Assembly: GCA_016926315.1 (NCBI GenBank)
Contig: JAFGOU010000548.1
Span: 1 to 5,303 of the forward strand
DNA: 5,303 nucleotides
Reading direction: 5' to 3'
From: Chitinispirillaceae bacterium
GTDB lineage: Bacteria > Fibrobacterota > Chitinivibrionia > Chitinivibrionales > Chitinispirillaceae
Made by a program: the position numbers and the translations under genes. Below, piece by piece: positions 1-5,303 of this stretch. Numbering within the stretch: the stretch's first letter is position 1; every line of letters starts with the position of its first letter. The notes beneath the pieces are model-generated. The model saw nothing but the letters and a program-made list of their open reading frames with translations, did not search any database and was not told the DNA's origin.

Positions 1-2
1 AA

Positions 3-344
3 GGGGTGTTTTGCGCCCGGTTCCGCCGCGATAAAAACGGGCTGACCCGCGAAACCGGCGACGCGCTCCTCGACGCGTCCGATTTCCGCTCTTTTATTAA
101 AACGGACGATACGATCGTGACCGACGCCCTTGGGTATGCACGCAGCAGCGTCTTCGGCTTTCTTGACGGGCGCGACCGCGTCATCGCCGTCGAACGCCGC
201 CCGTTCGGACGCGGCATTGTGTGCGCCGCCCAGGGAGCGGAAGCCCTTTCCCGACCCGAGTGCTGGATCGACCCGGCCGCCGCGCAGCCGACCTACCTGC
301 GGTCGTTCGCGCCGCCACCGGGAAGCAAGGTGCCGAACCCATGA
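3..344 (+). CDS. tsaB: Probable TsaB, tRNA threonylcarbamoyladenosine synthesis protein (C-terminal part)
   Basis: This frame is open to the left edge, so the gene is 5'-truncated and about 113 residues remain. TsaB proteins are usually about 220-240 residues, so roughly the C-terminal half is seen. TsaB is the inactive ASKHA-fold partner of TsaD (Kae1) and helps make t6A at position 37 of ANN-decoding tRNAs in the cytoplasm. Two stretches support the call. Near the start, GVFCARFRRDKNGL resembles the family segment that follows 'DAR' (E. coli has VYWAEYQRDENG, recalled from memory). Near the end, AAAQPTYLR matches the family's C-terminal 'A-x-P-x-YLR' signature. The N-terminal half that would confirm it is outside the window. 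The stop codon overlaps the next gene's start (ATGA), which suggests translational coupling. The GTG at position 6 is an internal codon, not a likely start. The name rests on motif recognition only. Confidence 0.7.
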   Translation, partial: GVFCARFRRDKNGLTRETGDALLDASDFRSFIKTDDTIVTDALGYARSSVFGFLDGRDRVIAVERRPFGRGIVCAAQGAEALSRPECWIDPAAAQPTYLRSFAPPPGSKVPNP

Positions 345-1639
345 TGGCGATACCACTTTCACTGTTCATTATCATTGCCGCGACCCTGCTGGCGCTCGCC
401 GTGGCGATCGCCATCGCCTACTGGAAATTTCCCCTGCACCTTATATATAAAAGCAAGGTCGGGTACGAAAACATGCTCGACGCCATCGGCGACCCGCTCG
501 CGGTGGTGACCTCCGACTACATCGTGCGCCGGGTCAACAAGGCCTACGTATCACTGGTTTCCGGTTCGTTTCAGAGCGCCATCGGGCAGAAATGCCACTC
601 CCTTCTGCGCGGCCGGACCGAGCCGTGCATCGACTGCCGGATGCCCCAGGCCCTGGCTCATCAGAAACAGGAGATCGTTGACCGCTCGCCGCACCCTTCG
701 GGGACCGGTACCATACGCCTCAGCTTCTCACCGTACCTGTTTGATGCCGAACCGCCGGACACCCCTTGCGTGATCGAGCATATCCGCGATATCACGGTAC
801 TCGAACAACTCAAGACCGACCTGGAAGAGAAGAACCACACCCTTGCCCAGGCCATGCGCACGCTCAAGCAGGCCCAACGCGCGATCCGAGAAGATCTTCG
901 TCTCGCGCGGCAGATCCAGGAGGGTATCCTGCCCAAGGCCGCCCCGCACTTCCAAGACTTTTCCATCTCGCTCACCTACCATCCGGTGGCCGACGTGGGC
1001 GGCGACCTGTACGATTTTATCGTTTTTTCGGAACACAAACTCGGCGTTTTTATCGGCGACGCCTCAGGCCACGGTCTCGCCTCGTCGCTCATCGGCACGA
1101 TTTCGAAAATGTCGCTGTTCAACAACAGCAAGCACGAAATCCCGCCGCGCGAGCTGATTGCGGCGATCAACCGCGACCTTTTCATGAACATCCAGACGAA
1201 CCACTATCTGACCTGTTTCCTCGGTTTCTTCGATCGCCTGAAGCAGACCTTTACCTACAGCAGGGCGGGGCACCCTGTCCCGGTCGTGCTTCGCAGCGAC
1301 GGAACGGTACGCATGCTCAACAGTGCCGGCACCTTCGCCGGGGTGATCGAAAACGTGGAATTCGAGGAGGCGGTCTTTTCCTACCAGAAGGGCGACCGCA
1401 TTTTTCTCTTTACCGACGGTATTTATGAGGTGCAGAAACTCGAGGAAAACTACTTCGGCTACGATAAATTCCTCCGGGTCATCAGTTCGATGCACGGGGT
1501 GCCCTTCAACGATATCATCCCAGCCATCGAAGAGCAGTTCTCCCACTATACCTATAACGACGATTATACGCTCATCGTTATCGAGGTAAACAGCGATTCC
1601 GCCGCTGTGGAAGACACGACCCTTGATCCGGCATTGTAA
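341..1639 (+). CDS. Membrane-anchored PAS domain / SpoIIE-type (PP2C-like) serine phosphatase
   Basis: The product has 432 residues. Residues 4-28 form one hydrophobic membrane segment. Residues about 41-155 look like a PAS sensor domain, with 'ENMLDAIGDPLAVVTSDYIV' as its first strand and helix and with cysteines C85, C96 and C99. Residues 152-192 form a charged helical, coiled-coil-like linker. Residues about 193-416 are a SpoIIE/RsbU PP2C phosphatase. The metal-binding motifs are all present: GGDLYD (220-225), GDASGHG (239-245), AGHP (309-312), LFTDGIYE (356-363) and DDYTLIVIEV (407-416), so the enzyme should be active. The family dephosphorylates phosphoserine on STAS-domain anti-anti-sigma proteins, but no such partner or kinase lies in this window, so the substrate is unknown. 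The ATG at 341 was chosen because it overlaps the upstream stop and has AAGG 10 bases upstream; the open frame back to 221 would run deep into the upstream gene. A second ATG follows directly at 344. Confidence 0.93.
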   Translation: MMAIPLSLFIIIAATLLALAVAIAIAYWKFPLHLIYKSKVGYENMLDAIGDPLAVVTSDYIVRRVNKAYVSLVSGSFQSAIGQKCHSLLRGRTEPCIDCRMPQALAHQKQEIVDRSPHPSGTGTIRLSFSPYLFDAEPPDTPCVIEHIRDITVLEQLKTDLEEKNHTLAQAMRTLKQAQRAIREDLRLARQIQEGILPKAAPHFQDFSISLTYHPVADVGGDLYDFIVFSEHKLGVFIGDASGHGLASSLIGTISKMSLFNNSKHEIPPRELIAAINRDLFMNIQTNHYLTCFLGFFDRLKQTFTYSRAGHPVPVVLRSDGTVRMLNSAGTFAGVIENVEFEEAVFSYQKGDRIFLFTDGIYEVQKLEENYFGYDKFLRVISSMHGVPFNDIIPAIEEQFSHYTYNDDYTLIVIEVNSDSAAVEDTTLDPAL

Positions 1640-1649
1640 AACTTCTCCT

Positions 1650-2708
1650 ATGCGACCACCCCTGTTCATAGCGCTCATGATTGCCCTTCCGGCAATGGCC
1701 ACGGCAATAGACACCCTTGGAGACCAGCCGGCAGCCCCTGCGGGAAAGGATACCCTGTTCCTCGAAACCGCTGCCCCGGATAAGGCCGACACCGTACCGG
1801 CCGCTTCCACGGCCACGTTCGACACCGCGGCCGCCGCACGGCCGCTCGCCGGCAACCAGGCACCGGCCGTCTCCGCCGCGACCGTACCGCCACCCAAAAG
1901 CGTCGATTCCTTTTCGGTCGTTGCCGGCTGGCATGCCGGATTCGGCGGAGCATTGTCGCTCGGCAGCCTGCCGCCGCTGGCAAACTGGAAAAGCGGCCTG
2001 CCGACCTCGCTTGCCGGCGCCGGCCTGCCCGCCAGAATGATTGACAACAACGGCGATACGATACCGCTGAGATTCACGGTCAAGGAAAATCCCGATGCCT
2101 ACAACATGATGTTTCCGCTCTCCCTCTCGCTCTGCCGGCTGATCGCTGACCGCCGGTTCGGCGCCGTTGTGTCATTTGCCGCGCTGTCGAAAAAACAGAA
2201 TGCGACCGTCGAGGTCGATTCCCTGCGCAGCGTGACCGTCGGCGAGCGCATGCGCTACCTGGCTTTTCTTTTTGCTTTCGATTTCGGGACACGGATTCCG
2301 GAACGTTTTTTTTCCGTTGACAACATCGACAGGACCGATGCGGTCATCGGCGTGGCGTTCTCTCCCCTCATCGCGTTGAAAAAATCGTTTTCCGTGTCGT
2401 CCGATGCCGCTGACGGACTCCTCGCCGCAATCGCCGATTCGATTTCCTCGTACCGGAATGCCTTTGACGCCCACGGTGTGTCGCTCTCCTGGCGCATCGG
2501 CGTGACCACGCTGCGCCGCGTGTCGGCGGCCGGAGGGGTCGAAGCCGGCCTGAGCTATCAGGGATTCTGGTGTACCCGGTTCAGAACCAGCAGCGGACCG
2601 CTCGCCTCCGGCGAGATCAGCAACAACAGCGCCGAACCGGAAGCAGGCGTGTCCTGGTTTTCCAGCAGGTTCGACATAACCATTTCACTCATCAGAAAAA
2701 TCTTCTGA
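1650..2708 (+). CDS. Exported protein of unknown family, probable outer-membrane beta-barrel
   Basis: I do not recognise this family. The product has 352 residues from the ATG at 1650. Residues 1-19 are a clear signal peptide (MRPPLFIALMIALPAMATA) with likely cleavage before IDT. Residues about 25-85 are low-complexity and rich in Ala, Pro, Thr and Asp, probably a disordered periplasmic linker. From residue about 88 to the end there are alternating polar/hydrophobic strands with many Gly and aromatic residues. The last strand, SRFDITISLIRKIF, ends in Phe, as the C-terminal beta-signal of Bam-inserted outer-membrane proteins does. The start is uncertain: the ATG at 1650 has no clear Shine-Dalgarno, while an in-frame TTG at 1623, overlapping the phosphatase gene, has GGAAG at 1609-1613 and would add nine residues to the signal peptide n-region. 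It lies 10 bases after the phosphatase and 14 before the next gene, so it is probably co-transcribed. The barrel call is inference from strand pattern and terminus. Confidence 0.8.
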   Translation: MRPPLFIALMIALPAMATAIDTLGDQPAAPAGKDTLFLETAAPDKADTVPAASTATFDTAAAARPLAGNQAPAVSAATVPPPKSVDSFSVVAGWHAGFGGALSLGSLPPLANWKSGLPTSLAGAGLPARMIDNNGDTIPLRFTVKENPDAYNMMFPLSLSLCRLIADRRFGAVVSFAALSKKQNATVEVDSLRSVTVGERMRYLAFLFAFDFGTRIPERFFSVDNIDRTDAVIGVAFSPLIALKKSFSVSSDAADGLLAAIADSISSYRNAFDAHGVSLSWRIGVTTLRRVSAAGGVEAGLSYQGFWCTRFRTSSGPLASGEISNNSAEPEAGVSWFSSRFDITISLIRKIF

Positions 2709-2710
2709 AG

Positions 2711-2715
2711 AAAGG
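2711..2715 (+). promoter_or_regulatory. Ribosome binding site of the small two-TM protein
   Basis: AAAGG sits in a purine-rich run (GAAGAAAGG) and ends seven bases before the ATG at 2723. It decides that start over the upstream in-frame ATG at 2570, which lies deep inside the preceding gene. Confidence 0.6.
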
Positions 2716-2722
2716 CCGTCTC

Positions 2723-3166
2723 ATGGACTCGTTCATACAGTACCTCCCGTATGATGCTCTGGCGAAAAGGACCATCACCCTGGAGCAGGACAAGCTGACA
2801 CTCACCCACAAAAGCCTAAACCGGAATTTTTCCGATGAATTCCCCTATGCGAAAATCAACCCCGGAATAAAAACCGTCAGGCGCGGCGAGCATGAGTGGA
2901 GCAACATCATCTACATCGTGGTGGTCACCTATATCGTTTTTTTCATCCTTACCAAAATGACCCAGGCGCTCTATGCCCGGACGGTCTTCGTCGTGTTTCA
3001 GGTGGCGATGCTTGCCATTGCTGCCGTCCTCGGCGCGCTCATGTTCATCAAAAAAGACTATTACTACCTCTTCGATAACGACGGAGAGTGCATTCTGATG
3101 ATCAAGGCGAATAAGAAGGGCAGGGAATTCGTGAAAAAACTGAAGGAGAAATTGGCGTCGGTGTGA
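2723..3166 (+). CDS. Small membrane protein with two TM segments and flanking PH-like halves, function unknown
   Basis: The product has 147 residues and I do not recognise a named family. Residues 1-57 are soluble and strand-rich, including TITLEQDKLTLTHKSL and FPYAKINPGIKTVRRG. Residues about 60-78 and 86-109 are two membrane segments joined by a short loop (TKMTQALYAR). Residues 112-147 begin with aromatic YYYLFDNDGECILMIKAN and finish in a basic helix (REFVKKLKEKL). Strands, then a TM hairpin, then strands and a C-terminal helix resemble a bacterial PH-like domain interrupted by a membrane hairpin; this is structural inference, not homology I can show. Positive charges at R53-R54 before TM1 and K110-K111 after TM2 suggest both ends are cytoplasmic. 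The gene follows the outer-membrane protein by 14 bases with its own ribosome site, and ends in tandem stops (TGA TAA, 3164-3169). The start is well supported. Confidence 0.82.
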   Translation: MDSFIQYLPYDALAKRTITLEQDKLTLTHKSLNRNFSDEFPYAKINPGIKTVRRGEHEWSNIIYIVVVTYIVFFILTKMTQALYARTVFVVFQVAMLAIAAVLGALMFIKKDYYYLFDNDGECILMIKANKKGREFVKKLKEKLASV

Positions 3167-3175
3167 TAAAACGAT

Positions 3176-3196
3176 ACGCTGGAAGCGTCACTTTTT
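3176..3196 (+). terminator. Possible weak terminator after the two-TM protein gene
   Basis: A perfect five-base stem (ACGCT / AGCGT) with a GGA loop at 3176-3188 is followed by CAC and five T residues, and a second T run comes at 3205-3209. The stem is short and the T run is offset, so termination may be partial. Its place 10 bases past the stop codon and ahead of a new promoter supports the call. Confidence 0.35.
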
Positions 3197-3244
3197 CAGG
3201 GCTCTTTTTGCTTGATCGCCAAATGAAAAAAAACGTGAACACGG

Positions 3245-3273
3245 TTGTTTCACCGCCGGTCTGCAAATATATT
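3245..3273 (+). promoter_or_regulatory. Sigma70-like promoter of the barrel/TSP3 gene
   Basis: A -35 box TTGTTT (3245-3250) and a -10 box TATATT (3268-3273) are separated by the ideal 17 bases. Transcription would begin near 3280, leaving a leader of about 40 bases before the GTG at 3321. An inverted repeat GTGAA-N9-TTCAC (3235-3253) covers the -35 box and could be an operator. Confidence 0.6.
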
Positions 3274-3310
3274 ATCAGTCACCTCAAACCGGAACATCTT
3301 TCATTACATC

Positions 3311-3315
3311 GGAGG
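3311..3315 (+). promoter_or_regulatory. Shine-Dalgarno of the barrel/TSP3 gene
   Basis: GGAGG ends five bases before the GTG at 3321. This strong site fixes GTG as the start and places the basic n-region and hydrophobic core of the signal peptide at the N terminus. Confidence 0.8.
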
Positions 3316-3320
3316 AAGCA

Positions 3321-4145
3321 GTGAAGCGTACCCGTTCGAAAAAAGGAATCCTGAAAGGAGCGGCTGCATTTTTCGCTATGCTGCCAATGGCGGTTTTGGC
3401 GGAATTTCCTGACCACGGTCCCTACATCGGAGCCTATGGTGGTTATAACCTGAAGTTAGGCGGCTGGAGCCTGGGAGTGGTGGCGGATAATACGATCGAC
3501 GGCAGCATGCAGCCAAAGCCGTCTATGGTAGGGGGATTGCGGGTGGGGTACCATTTTTTGCCGCAACTCACCGGTGAAATGGGGGGAGGCCTCCTGCCGC
3601 TGACCTCCACTGCCGGCGGCAAGAATACCGCGCTCAAAGCCGATTTGGATATCTTCTACCACCTGCTGCGCGGCACCACCACTCCTTTCGTCGGTCTTGG
3701 CGCAGGCGCGCACGTTAACCTGAAAGGCGGCGATCTGGGCGGTGACCTGGACCTGCAGATGCACCTGTCGCTTGGCGCTCGAGGTACGATAAAGCCCGGA
3801 ATCGCGCTGCGCGCCGAAGTGCGAGATTATATCATTGACGACTATTCAAAACTCGGGATGGGCCAGAATCTAGAGTTGACGGCGGGTATCGACTTCCACC
3901 TTGGCAGAGCGGAAAAGGAGCGGCCGCCGCAACCGCCCCTGTCGTCCCCGGCGCTGCCGCTTTCGGATCGCGACAATGATGCCATCCCCGACATCCATGA
4001 CCGGTGTCCTGACCTGATGGGAGAACCAGAACTCGAGGGATGCCCGGAGCCCGACCAGGACAGCGACGGCGTCCCTGATTCACGGGACAAGTGCCCTCAA
4101 AAGGCAGGACCGATTTCCTCGGCGGGTTGCCCGGAAAAGGACTGA
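3321..4145 (+). CDS. OmpA-like outer-membrane beta-barrel protein with two thrombospondin type 3 repeats
   Basis: The product has 274 residues and starts at GTG behind a strong GGAGG. Residues 1-27 are a signal peptide with a basic n-region (KRTRSKKG), a hydrophobic core and cleavage after AVLA. Residues about 34-195 resemble a small OmpA-type barrel: GPYIGAYGGYNLKLGGW, GLRVGYHFLPQLTGEMGGG, TPFVGLGAGAHVNL and LELTAGIDFHLG are typical Gly/aromatic strands. Residues 199-214 are a Pro-rich linker. Two thrombospondin type 3 repeats follow: DRDNDAIPDIHDRCP (216-230) closed by GCP at 240-242, and DQDSDGVPDSRDKCP (245-259) closed by GCP at 269-271. Their Asp-rich loops bind calcium in known family members. 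The protein then stops at PEKD. In most such proteins a C-terminal OmpA peptidoglycan-binding domain comes next; it is missing here, and no remnant is evident after the stop. It likely sits in the outer membrane with the repeats in the periplasm. It has its own promoter. Confidence 0.87.
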   Translation: MKRTRSKKGILKGAAAFFAMLPMAVLAEFPDHGPYIGAYGGYNLKLGGWSLGVVADNTIDGSMQPKPSMVGGLRVGYHFLPQLTGEMGGGLLPLTSTAGGKNTALKADLDIFYHLLRGTTTPFVGLGAGAHVNLKGGDLGGDLDLQMHLSLGARGTIKPGIALRAEVRDYIIDDYSKLGMGQNLELTAGIDFHLGRAEKERPPQPPLSSPALPLSDRDNDAIPDIHDRCPDLMGEPELEGCPEPDQDSDGVPDSRDKCPQKAGPISSAGCPEKD

Positions 4146-4208
4146 GACGGTATCGCAGGCATGAAAAGCGGGATCCCCTTCCCTGCAGTCAGAACCCGGA
4201 TAGAATAA

Positions 4209-4239
4209 TTGACATTCCCCTTTACTCCTATAGTATATT
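4209..4239 (+). promoter_or_regulatory. Sigma70-like promoter of the OmpA lipoprotein gene
   Basis: The -35 box is an exact consensus TTGACA (4209-4214). The -10 box lies in ATAGTATATT: TATATT (4234-4239) gives a long 19-base spacer and TAGTAT (4231-4236) gives 16, so the exact box is uncertain. Transcription would start near 4243-4246, giving a leader of nearly 100 bases before the GTG at 4340. Confidence 0.65.
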
Positions 4240-4251
4240 GTCGACTCTTAA

Positions 4252-4298
4252 AACCGCGGGACCGGTCATGCACATTGCCGCAGACGGGTTCGCGGGTT
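4252..4298 (+). promoter_or_regulatory. Imperfect hairpin in the leader of the OmpA lipoprotein mRNA
   Basis: The arm 4252-4264 (AACCGCGGGACCG) can pair with 4285-4298 (CGGGTTCGCGGGTT), with one bulged G at 4294, one A/G mismatch and two G-U pairs. It would start only a few bases from the expected 5' end of the transcript. A role in stabilising the mRNA is possible; I traced the pairing by eye and no energy was calculated. Confidence 0.3.
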
Positions 4299-4302
4299 AT
4301 CG

Positions 4303-4314
4303 CATGACGTCATG
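4303..4314. repeat. Perfect 12-base palindrome in the leader of the OmpA lipoprotein gene
   Basis: CATGACGTCATG is its own reverse complement. It lies downstream of the promoter and 15 bases before the Shine-Dalgarno (4330-4335). It could be a binding site for a dimeric regulator. As RNA it could make only a four-base stem. Confidence 0.5.
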
Positions 4315-4329
4315 TCCCATAACTCAACC

Positions 4330-4335
4330 GGGAGG
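4330..4335 (+). promoter_or_regulatory. Shine-Dalgarno of the OmpA lipoprotein gene
   Basis: GGGAGG ends four bases before the GTG at 4340. It decides this start over an in-frame ATG at 4091, which lies inside the upstream gene and would bury the lipoprotein signal about 83 residues from the N terminus. Confidence 0.75.
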
Positions 4336-4339
4336 TTCC

Positions 4340-4999
4340 GTGAAAAAGATAGTATTGCTCGTTGCTTTAAGTTCGATGGTTCTGGTCAGCTGTTCGCACT
4401 GGCGCGCCATTACCGGCGGCGCAATCGGCGCAGGCGCGGGCGGCGCCGTGGGAGGCGTGATCGGCAAGAAGCTCGGAAACACGGCCGCCGGAGCGATCGT
4501 CGGCGCCGCAATCGGCGGCACTGCCGGCGCGGCGATCGGCAATTATATGGATAAGCAGGCGGAGGAGCTGCGCAACGACATCAGGGACGCGCAGGTCGAG
4601 CGGGTAGGCGAAGGCATCAAGATCACCTTTAACTCCGGAATTCTCTTTGATATCAACTCTTACAACCTCAAGCCGGTAGCCGTGCAGAACATCAATCAGC
4701 TTGCCCTTATCCTCAACAAGTACAAAGACACGGAAATTCTCATCGAGGGGCATACCGATTCGACCGGTTCCGACAAGCTGAACATGACGCTTTCCGAAAA
4801 CCGCGCCTCCTCTGTTTCCCGCGAGCTGAAGTCACAGGGCGTTTCGGGCGGCAGAATGACCACCAACGGCTACGGTGAATTGCAGCCGGTCGGCGACAAC
4901 GGAACGATTGACGGAAGGGCATCAAACCGCCGCGTCGAGGTCGCTATCTTCGCGAATGACAAACTCAAGAAAGCGGCAAAGGAAAACAAGCAGCTGTAA
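4340..4999 (+). CDS. YiaD-like OmpA-family lipoprotein with glycine zipper
   Basis: The product has 219 residues. Residues 1-17 are a lipoprotein signal peptide with lipobox LVSC; C18 would be lipidated, and Ser at +2 predicts Lol transport to the outer membrane. Residues about 26-68 are a glycine zipper (repeated GxxxG, for example GAIGAGAGGAVGGVIG and GAAIGGTAGAAIG). Residues about 85-204 are an OmpA peptidoglycan-binding domain: ILFDINSYNLKP (101-112), IEGHTDSTGSDKLN (135-148), LSENRASSV (151-159) and the closing SNRRVEVAI (195-203). D140 and R155 keep the spacing of the Asp/Arg pair that holds diaminopimelate in Acinetobacter OmpA. Order and length match E. coli YiaD. A Lys-rich tail follows (KLKKAAKENKQL). 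The protein probably tethers outer membrane to peptidoglycan. It has its own promoter and long leader, and a strong terminator lies about 125 bases past its stop. Confidence 0.93.
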   Translation: MKKIVLLVALSSMVLVSCSHWRAITGGAIGAGAGGAVGGVIGKKLGNTAAGAIVGAAIGGTAGAAIGNYMDKQAEELRNDIRDAQVERVGEGIKITFNSGILFDINSYNLKPVAVQNINQLALILNKYKDTEILIEGHTDSTGSDKLNMTLSENRASSVSRELKSQGVSGGRMTTNGYGELQPVGDNGTIDGRASNRRVEVAIFANDKLKKAAKENKQL

Positions 5000-5124
5000 C
5001 GGTTACCGGTCTGCCCTCACCTGACGCCAGACCCCTGTTCGGGTTCCGCAGCAACAGCGGCATCGGGTACGAGGGCGCGTTATCCGTCCGGTATGCATTG
5101 TGGCCGGAAGCAGGCAGTTTTACA
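5000..5124. other. Non-coding spacer between the OmpA lipoprotein gene and the terminator
   Basis: I see no gene with a start and ribosome site here. The only definite structure in this gap is the terminator that follows it. This is probably the 3' untranslated region of the lipoprotein mRNA. Confidence 0.5.
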
Positions 5125-5154
5125 AAAAAGCCCCTTTTATTCAAGGGGCTTTTT
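5125..5154. terminator. Strong bidirectional intrinsic terminator
   Basis: A perfect 12-base inverted repeat (AAAAAGCCCCTT / AAGGGGCTTTTT) encloses a six-base loop TTATTC. The GC core is flanked by A residues on the left and T residues on the right, so it reads as a terminator on both strands. It serves the OmpA lipoprotein gene from the left and the convergent minus-strand gene, which stops at 5176, from the right. Confidence 0.92.
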
Positions 5155-5175
5155 CATTGCCGCGCGCCGGACACG

Positions 5176-5303
5176 TCACTTCCTCCTCTTAAACGCATCA
5201 AACGGGATCACCTTCTTTTTCCGCAGTTCGTCTTTATACCTCCCCGCCTGCTCCAGCAGCCGTTTTTCTTCCCGGGTCAGCGACGCCATTCCCTGTTTCG
5301 CTA
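5176..5303 (-). CDS. C-terminal end of a minus-strand hypothetical protein (partial)
   Basis: On the minus strand a frame is open from the right edge to TGA at 5178-5176. The visible residues begin AKQGMASLTREEK and end KKVIPFDAFKRRK. They are strongly charged and probably helical (EEKRLLEQAGRYKDELRKKK). The family is not recognised. An ATG at 5289-5287 would give a 37-residue protein, but only AGGGA directly abutting it resembles a ribosome site, which is too close, so a longer gene entering from outside is more likely. The terminator 21 bases past the stop and the ordered charged tail support a real gene end. It is too short for a functional call. Confidence 0.5.
   Translation of the reverse strand, partial: AKQGMASLTREEKRLLEQAGRYKDELRKKKVIPFDAFKRRK

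Noticed and set aside
766..1428. A 220-codon open frame on the plus strand in another phase
   Set aside because: It lies wholly inside the phosphatase domain gene and its product is Arg/Pro-rich frame-shadow sequence.
1064..2083. A 339-codon open frame on the minus strand
   Set aside because: It runs antisense across the phosphatase and outer-membrane protein genes, both of which have clear motifs or a signal peptide. The translation shows no recognisable domain, and long antisense frames are expected in GC-rich coding DNA.
4155..4186. Hairpin after the barrel gene (GCAGG / CCTGC with an inner GGGATCCC palindrome) as a terminator
   Set aside because: The inner stem has mismatches and no T run follows, so I cannot support termination here.
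4091..4339. N-terminal extension of the OmpA lipoprotein gene to an upstream in-frame ATG
   Set aside because: It would overlap the barrel gene, cross the promoter, and bury the lipoprotein signal about 83 residues inside the protein.
4418..4545. Repeated GGC/GCC-rich DNA as a sequence repeat
   Set aside because: It is explained by the Gly/Ala codons of the glycine zipper in the lipoprotein.
1..5303. A defence system, mobile element, CRISPR array, tRNA or rRNA
   Set aside because: No transposase, integrase, nuclease or toxin motifs, direct-repeat arrays or conserved RNA sequence could be seen on either strand.

Overview
The window looks like an ordinary chromosomal stretch of a GC-rich, double-membraned (Gram-negative type) bacterium. 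The evidence is a predicted outer-membrane protein ending in Phe, an OmpA-like barrel with a signal peptide, and a lipobox-bearing OmpA-family lipoprotein. No insertion sequence, phage gene, CRISPR array, tRNA or rRNA is visible. The phylum cannot be fixed from this sequence. The mix of a Cys-containing PAS domain, a SpoIIE phosphatase and thrombospondin type 3 repeats is common in deltaproteobacterial, Fibrobacterota-like and related lineages, but that is only a weak inference.

Layout. Positions 3-344 (+) hold the C-terminal half of a probable TsaB (tRNA t6A synthesis), cut by the window edge. Its stop overlaps the start of a membrane-anchored PAS/SpoIIE-type serine phosphatase (341-1639). 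A signal-peptide-bearing, probable outer-membrane protein of unknown family follows after about 10 bases (1650-2708). A small protein with two membrane segments comes 14 bases later (2723-3166). These four genes run the same way with almost no gaps and probably share transcripts. A 154-base gap then carries a good sigma70-like promoter for an exported barrel protein with two thrombospondin type 3 repeats (3321-4145). A 194-base gap with a second promoter and a structured leader precedes a YiaD-like glycine-zipper/OmpA lipoprotein (4340-4999). A strong bidirectional hairpin terminator (5125-5154) separates this from the 3' end of a minus-strand gene that enters from the right edge (5176-5303).

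How the genes may work together. The last two complete plus-strand genes are both cell-envelope proteins. One has the barrel and calcium-binding repeats that usually precede an OmpA peptidoglycan-binding domain but lacks that domain; the next gene supplies one on a lipid anchor. The phosphatase is the only signalling protein here. Its usual partners (STAS-domain antagonist, RsbW-type kinase, sigma factor) are not in the window, so its output is unknown. I see no convincing new defence or mobile system. The most interesting items are the small two-TM protein with a possibly split PH-like fold, the orphan outer-membrane protein, the PAS cysteine motif, and the leader of the OmpA lipoprotein gene.
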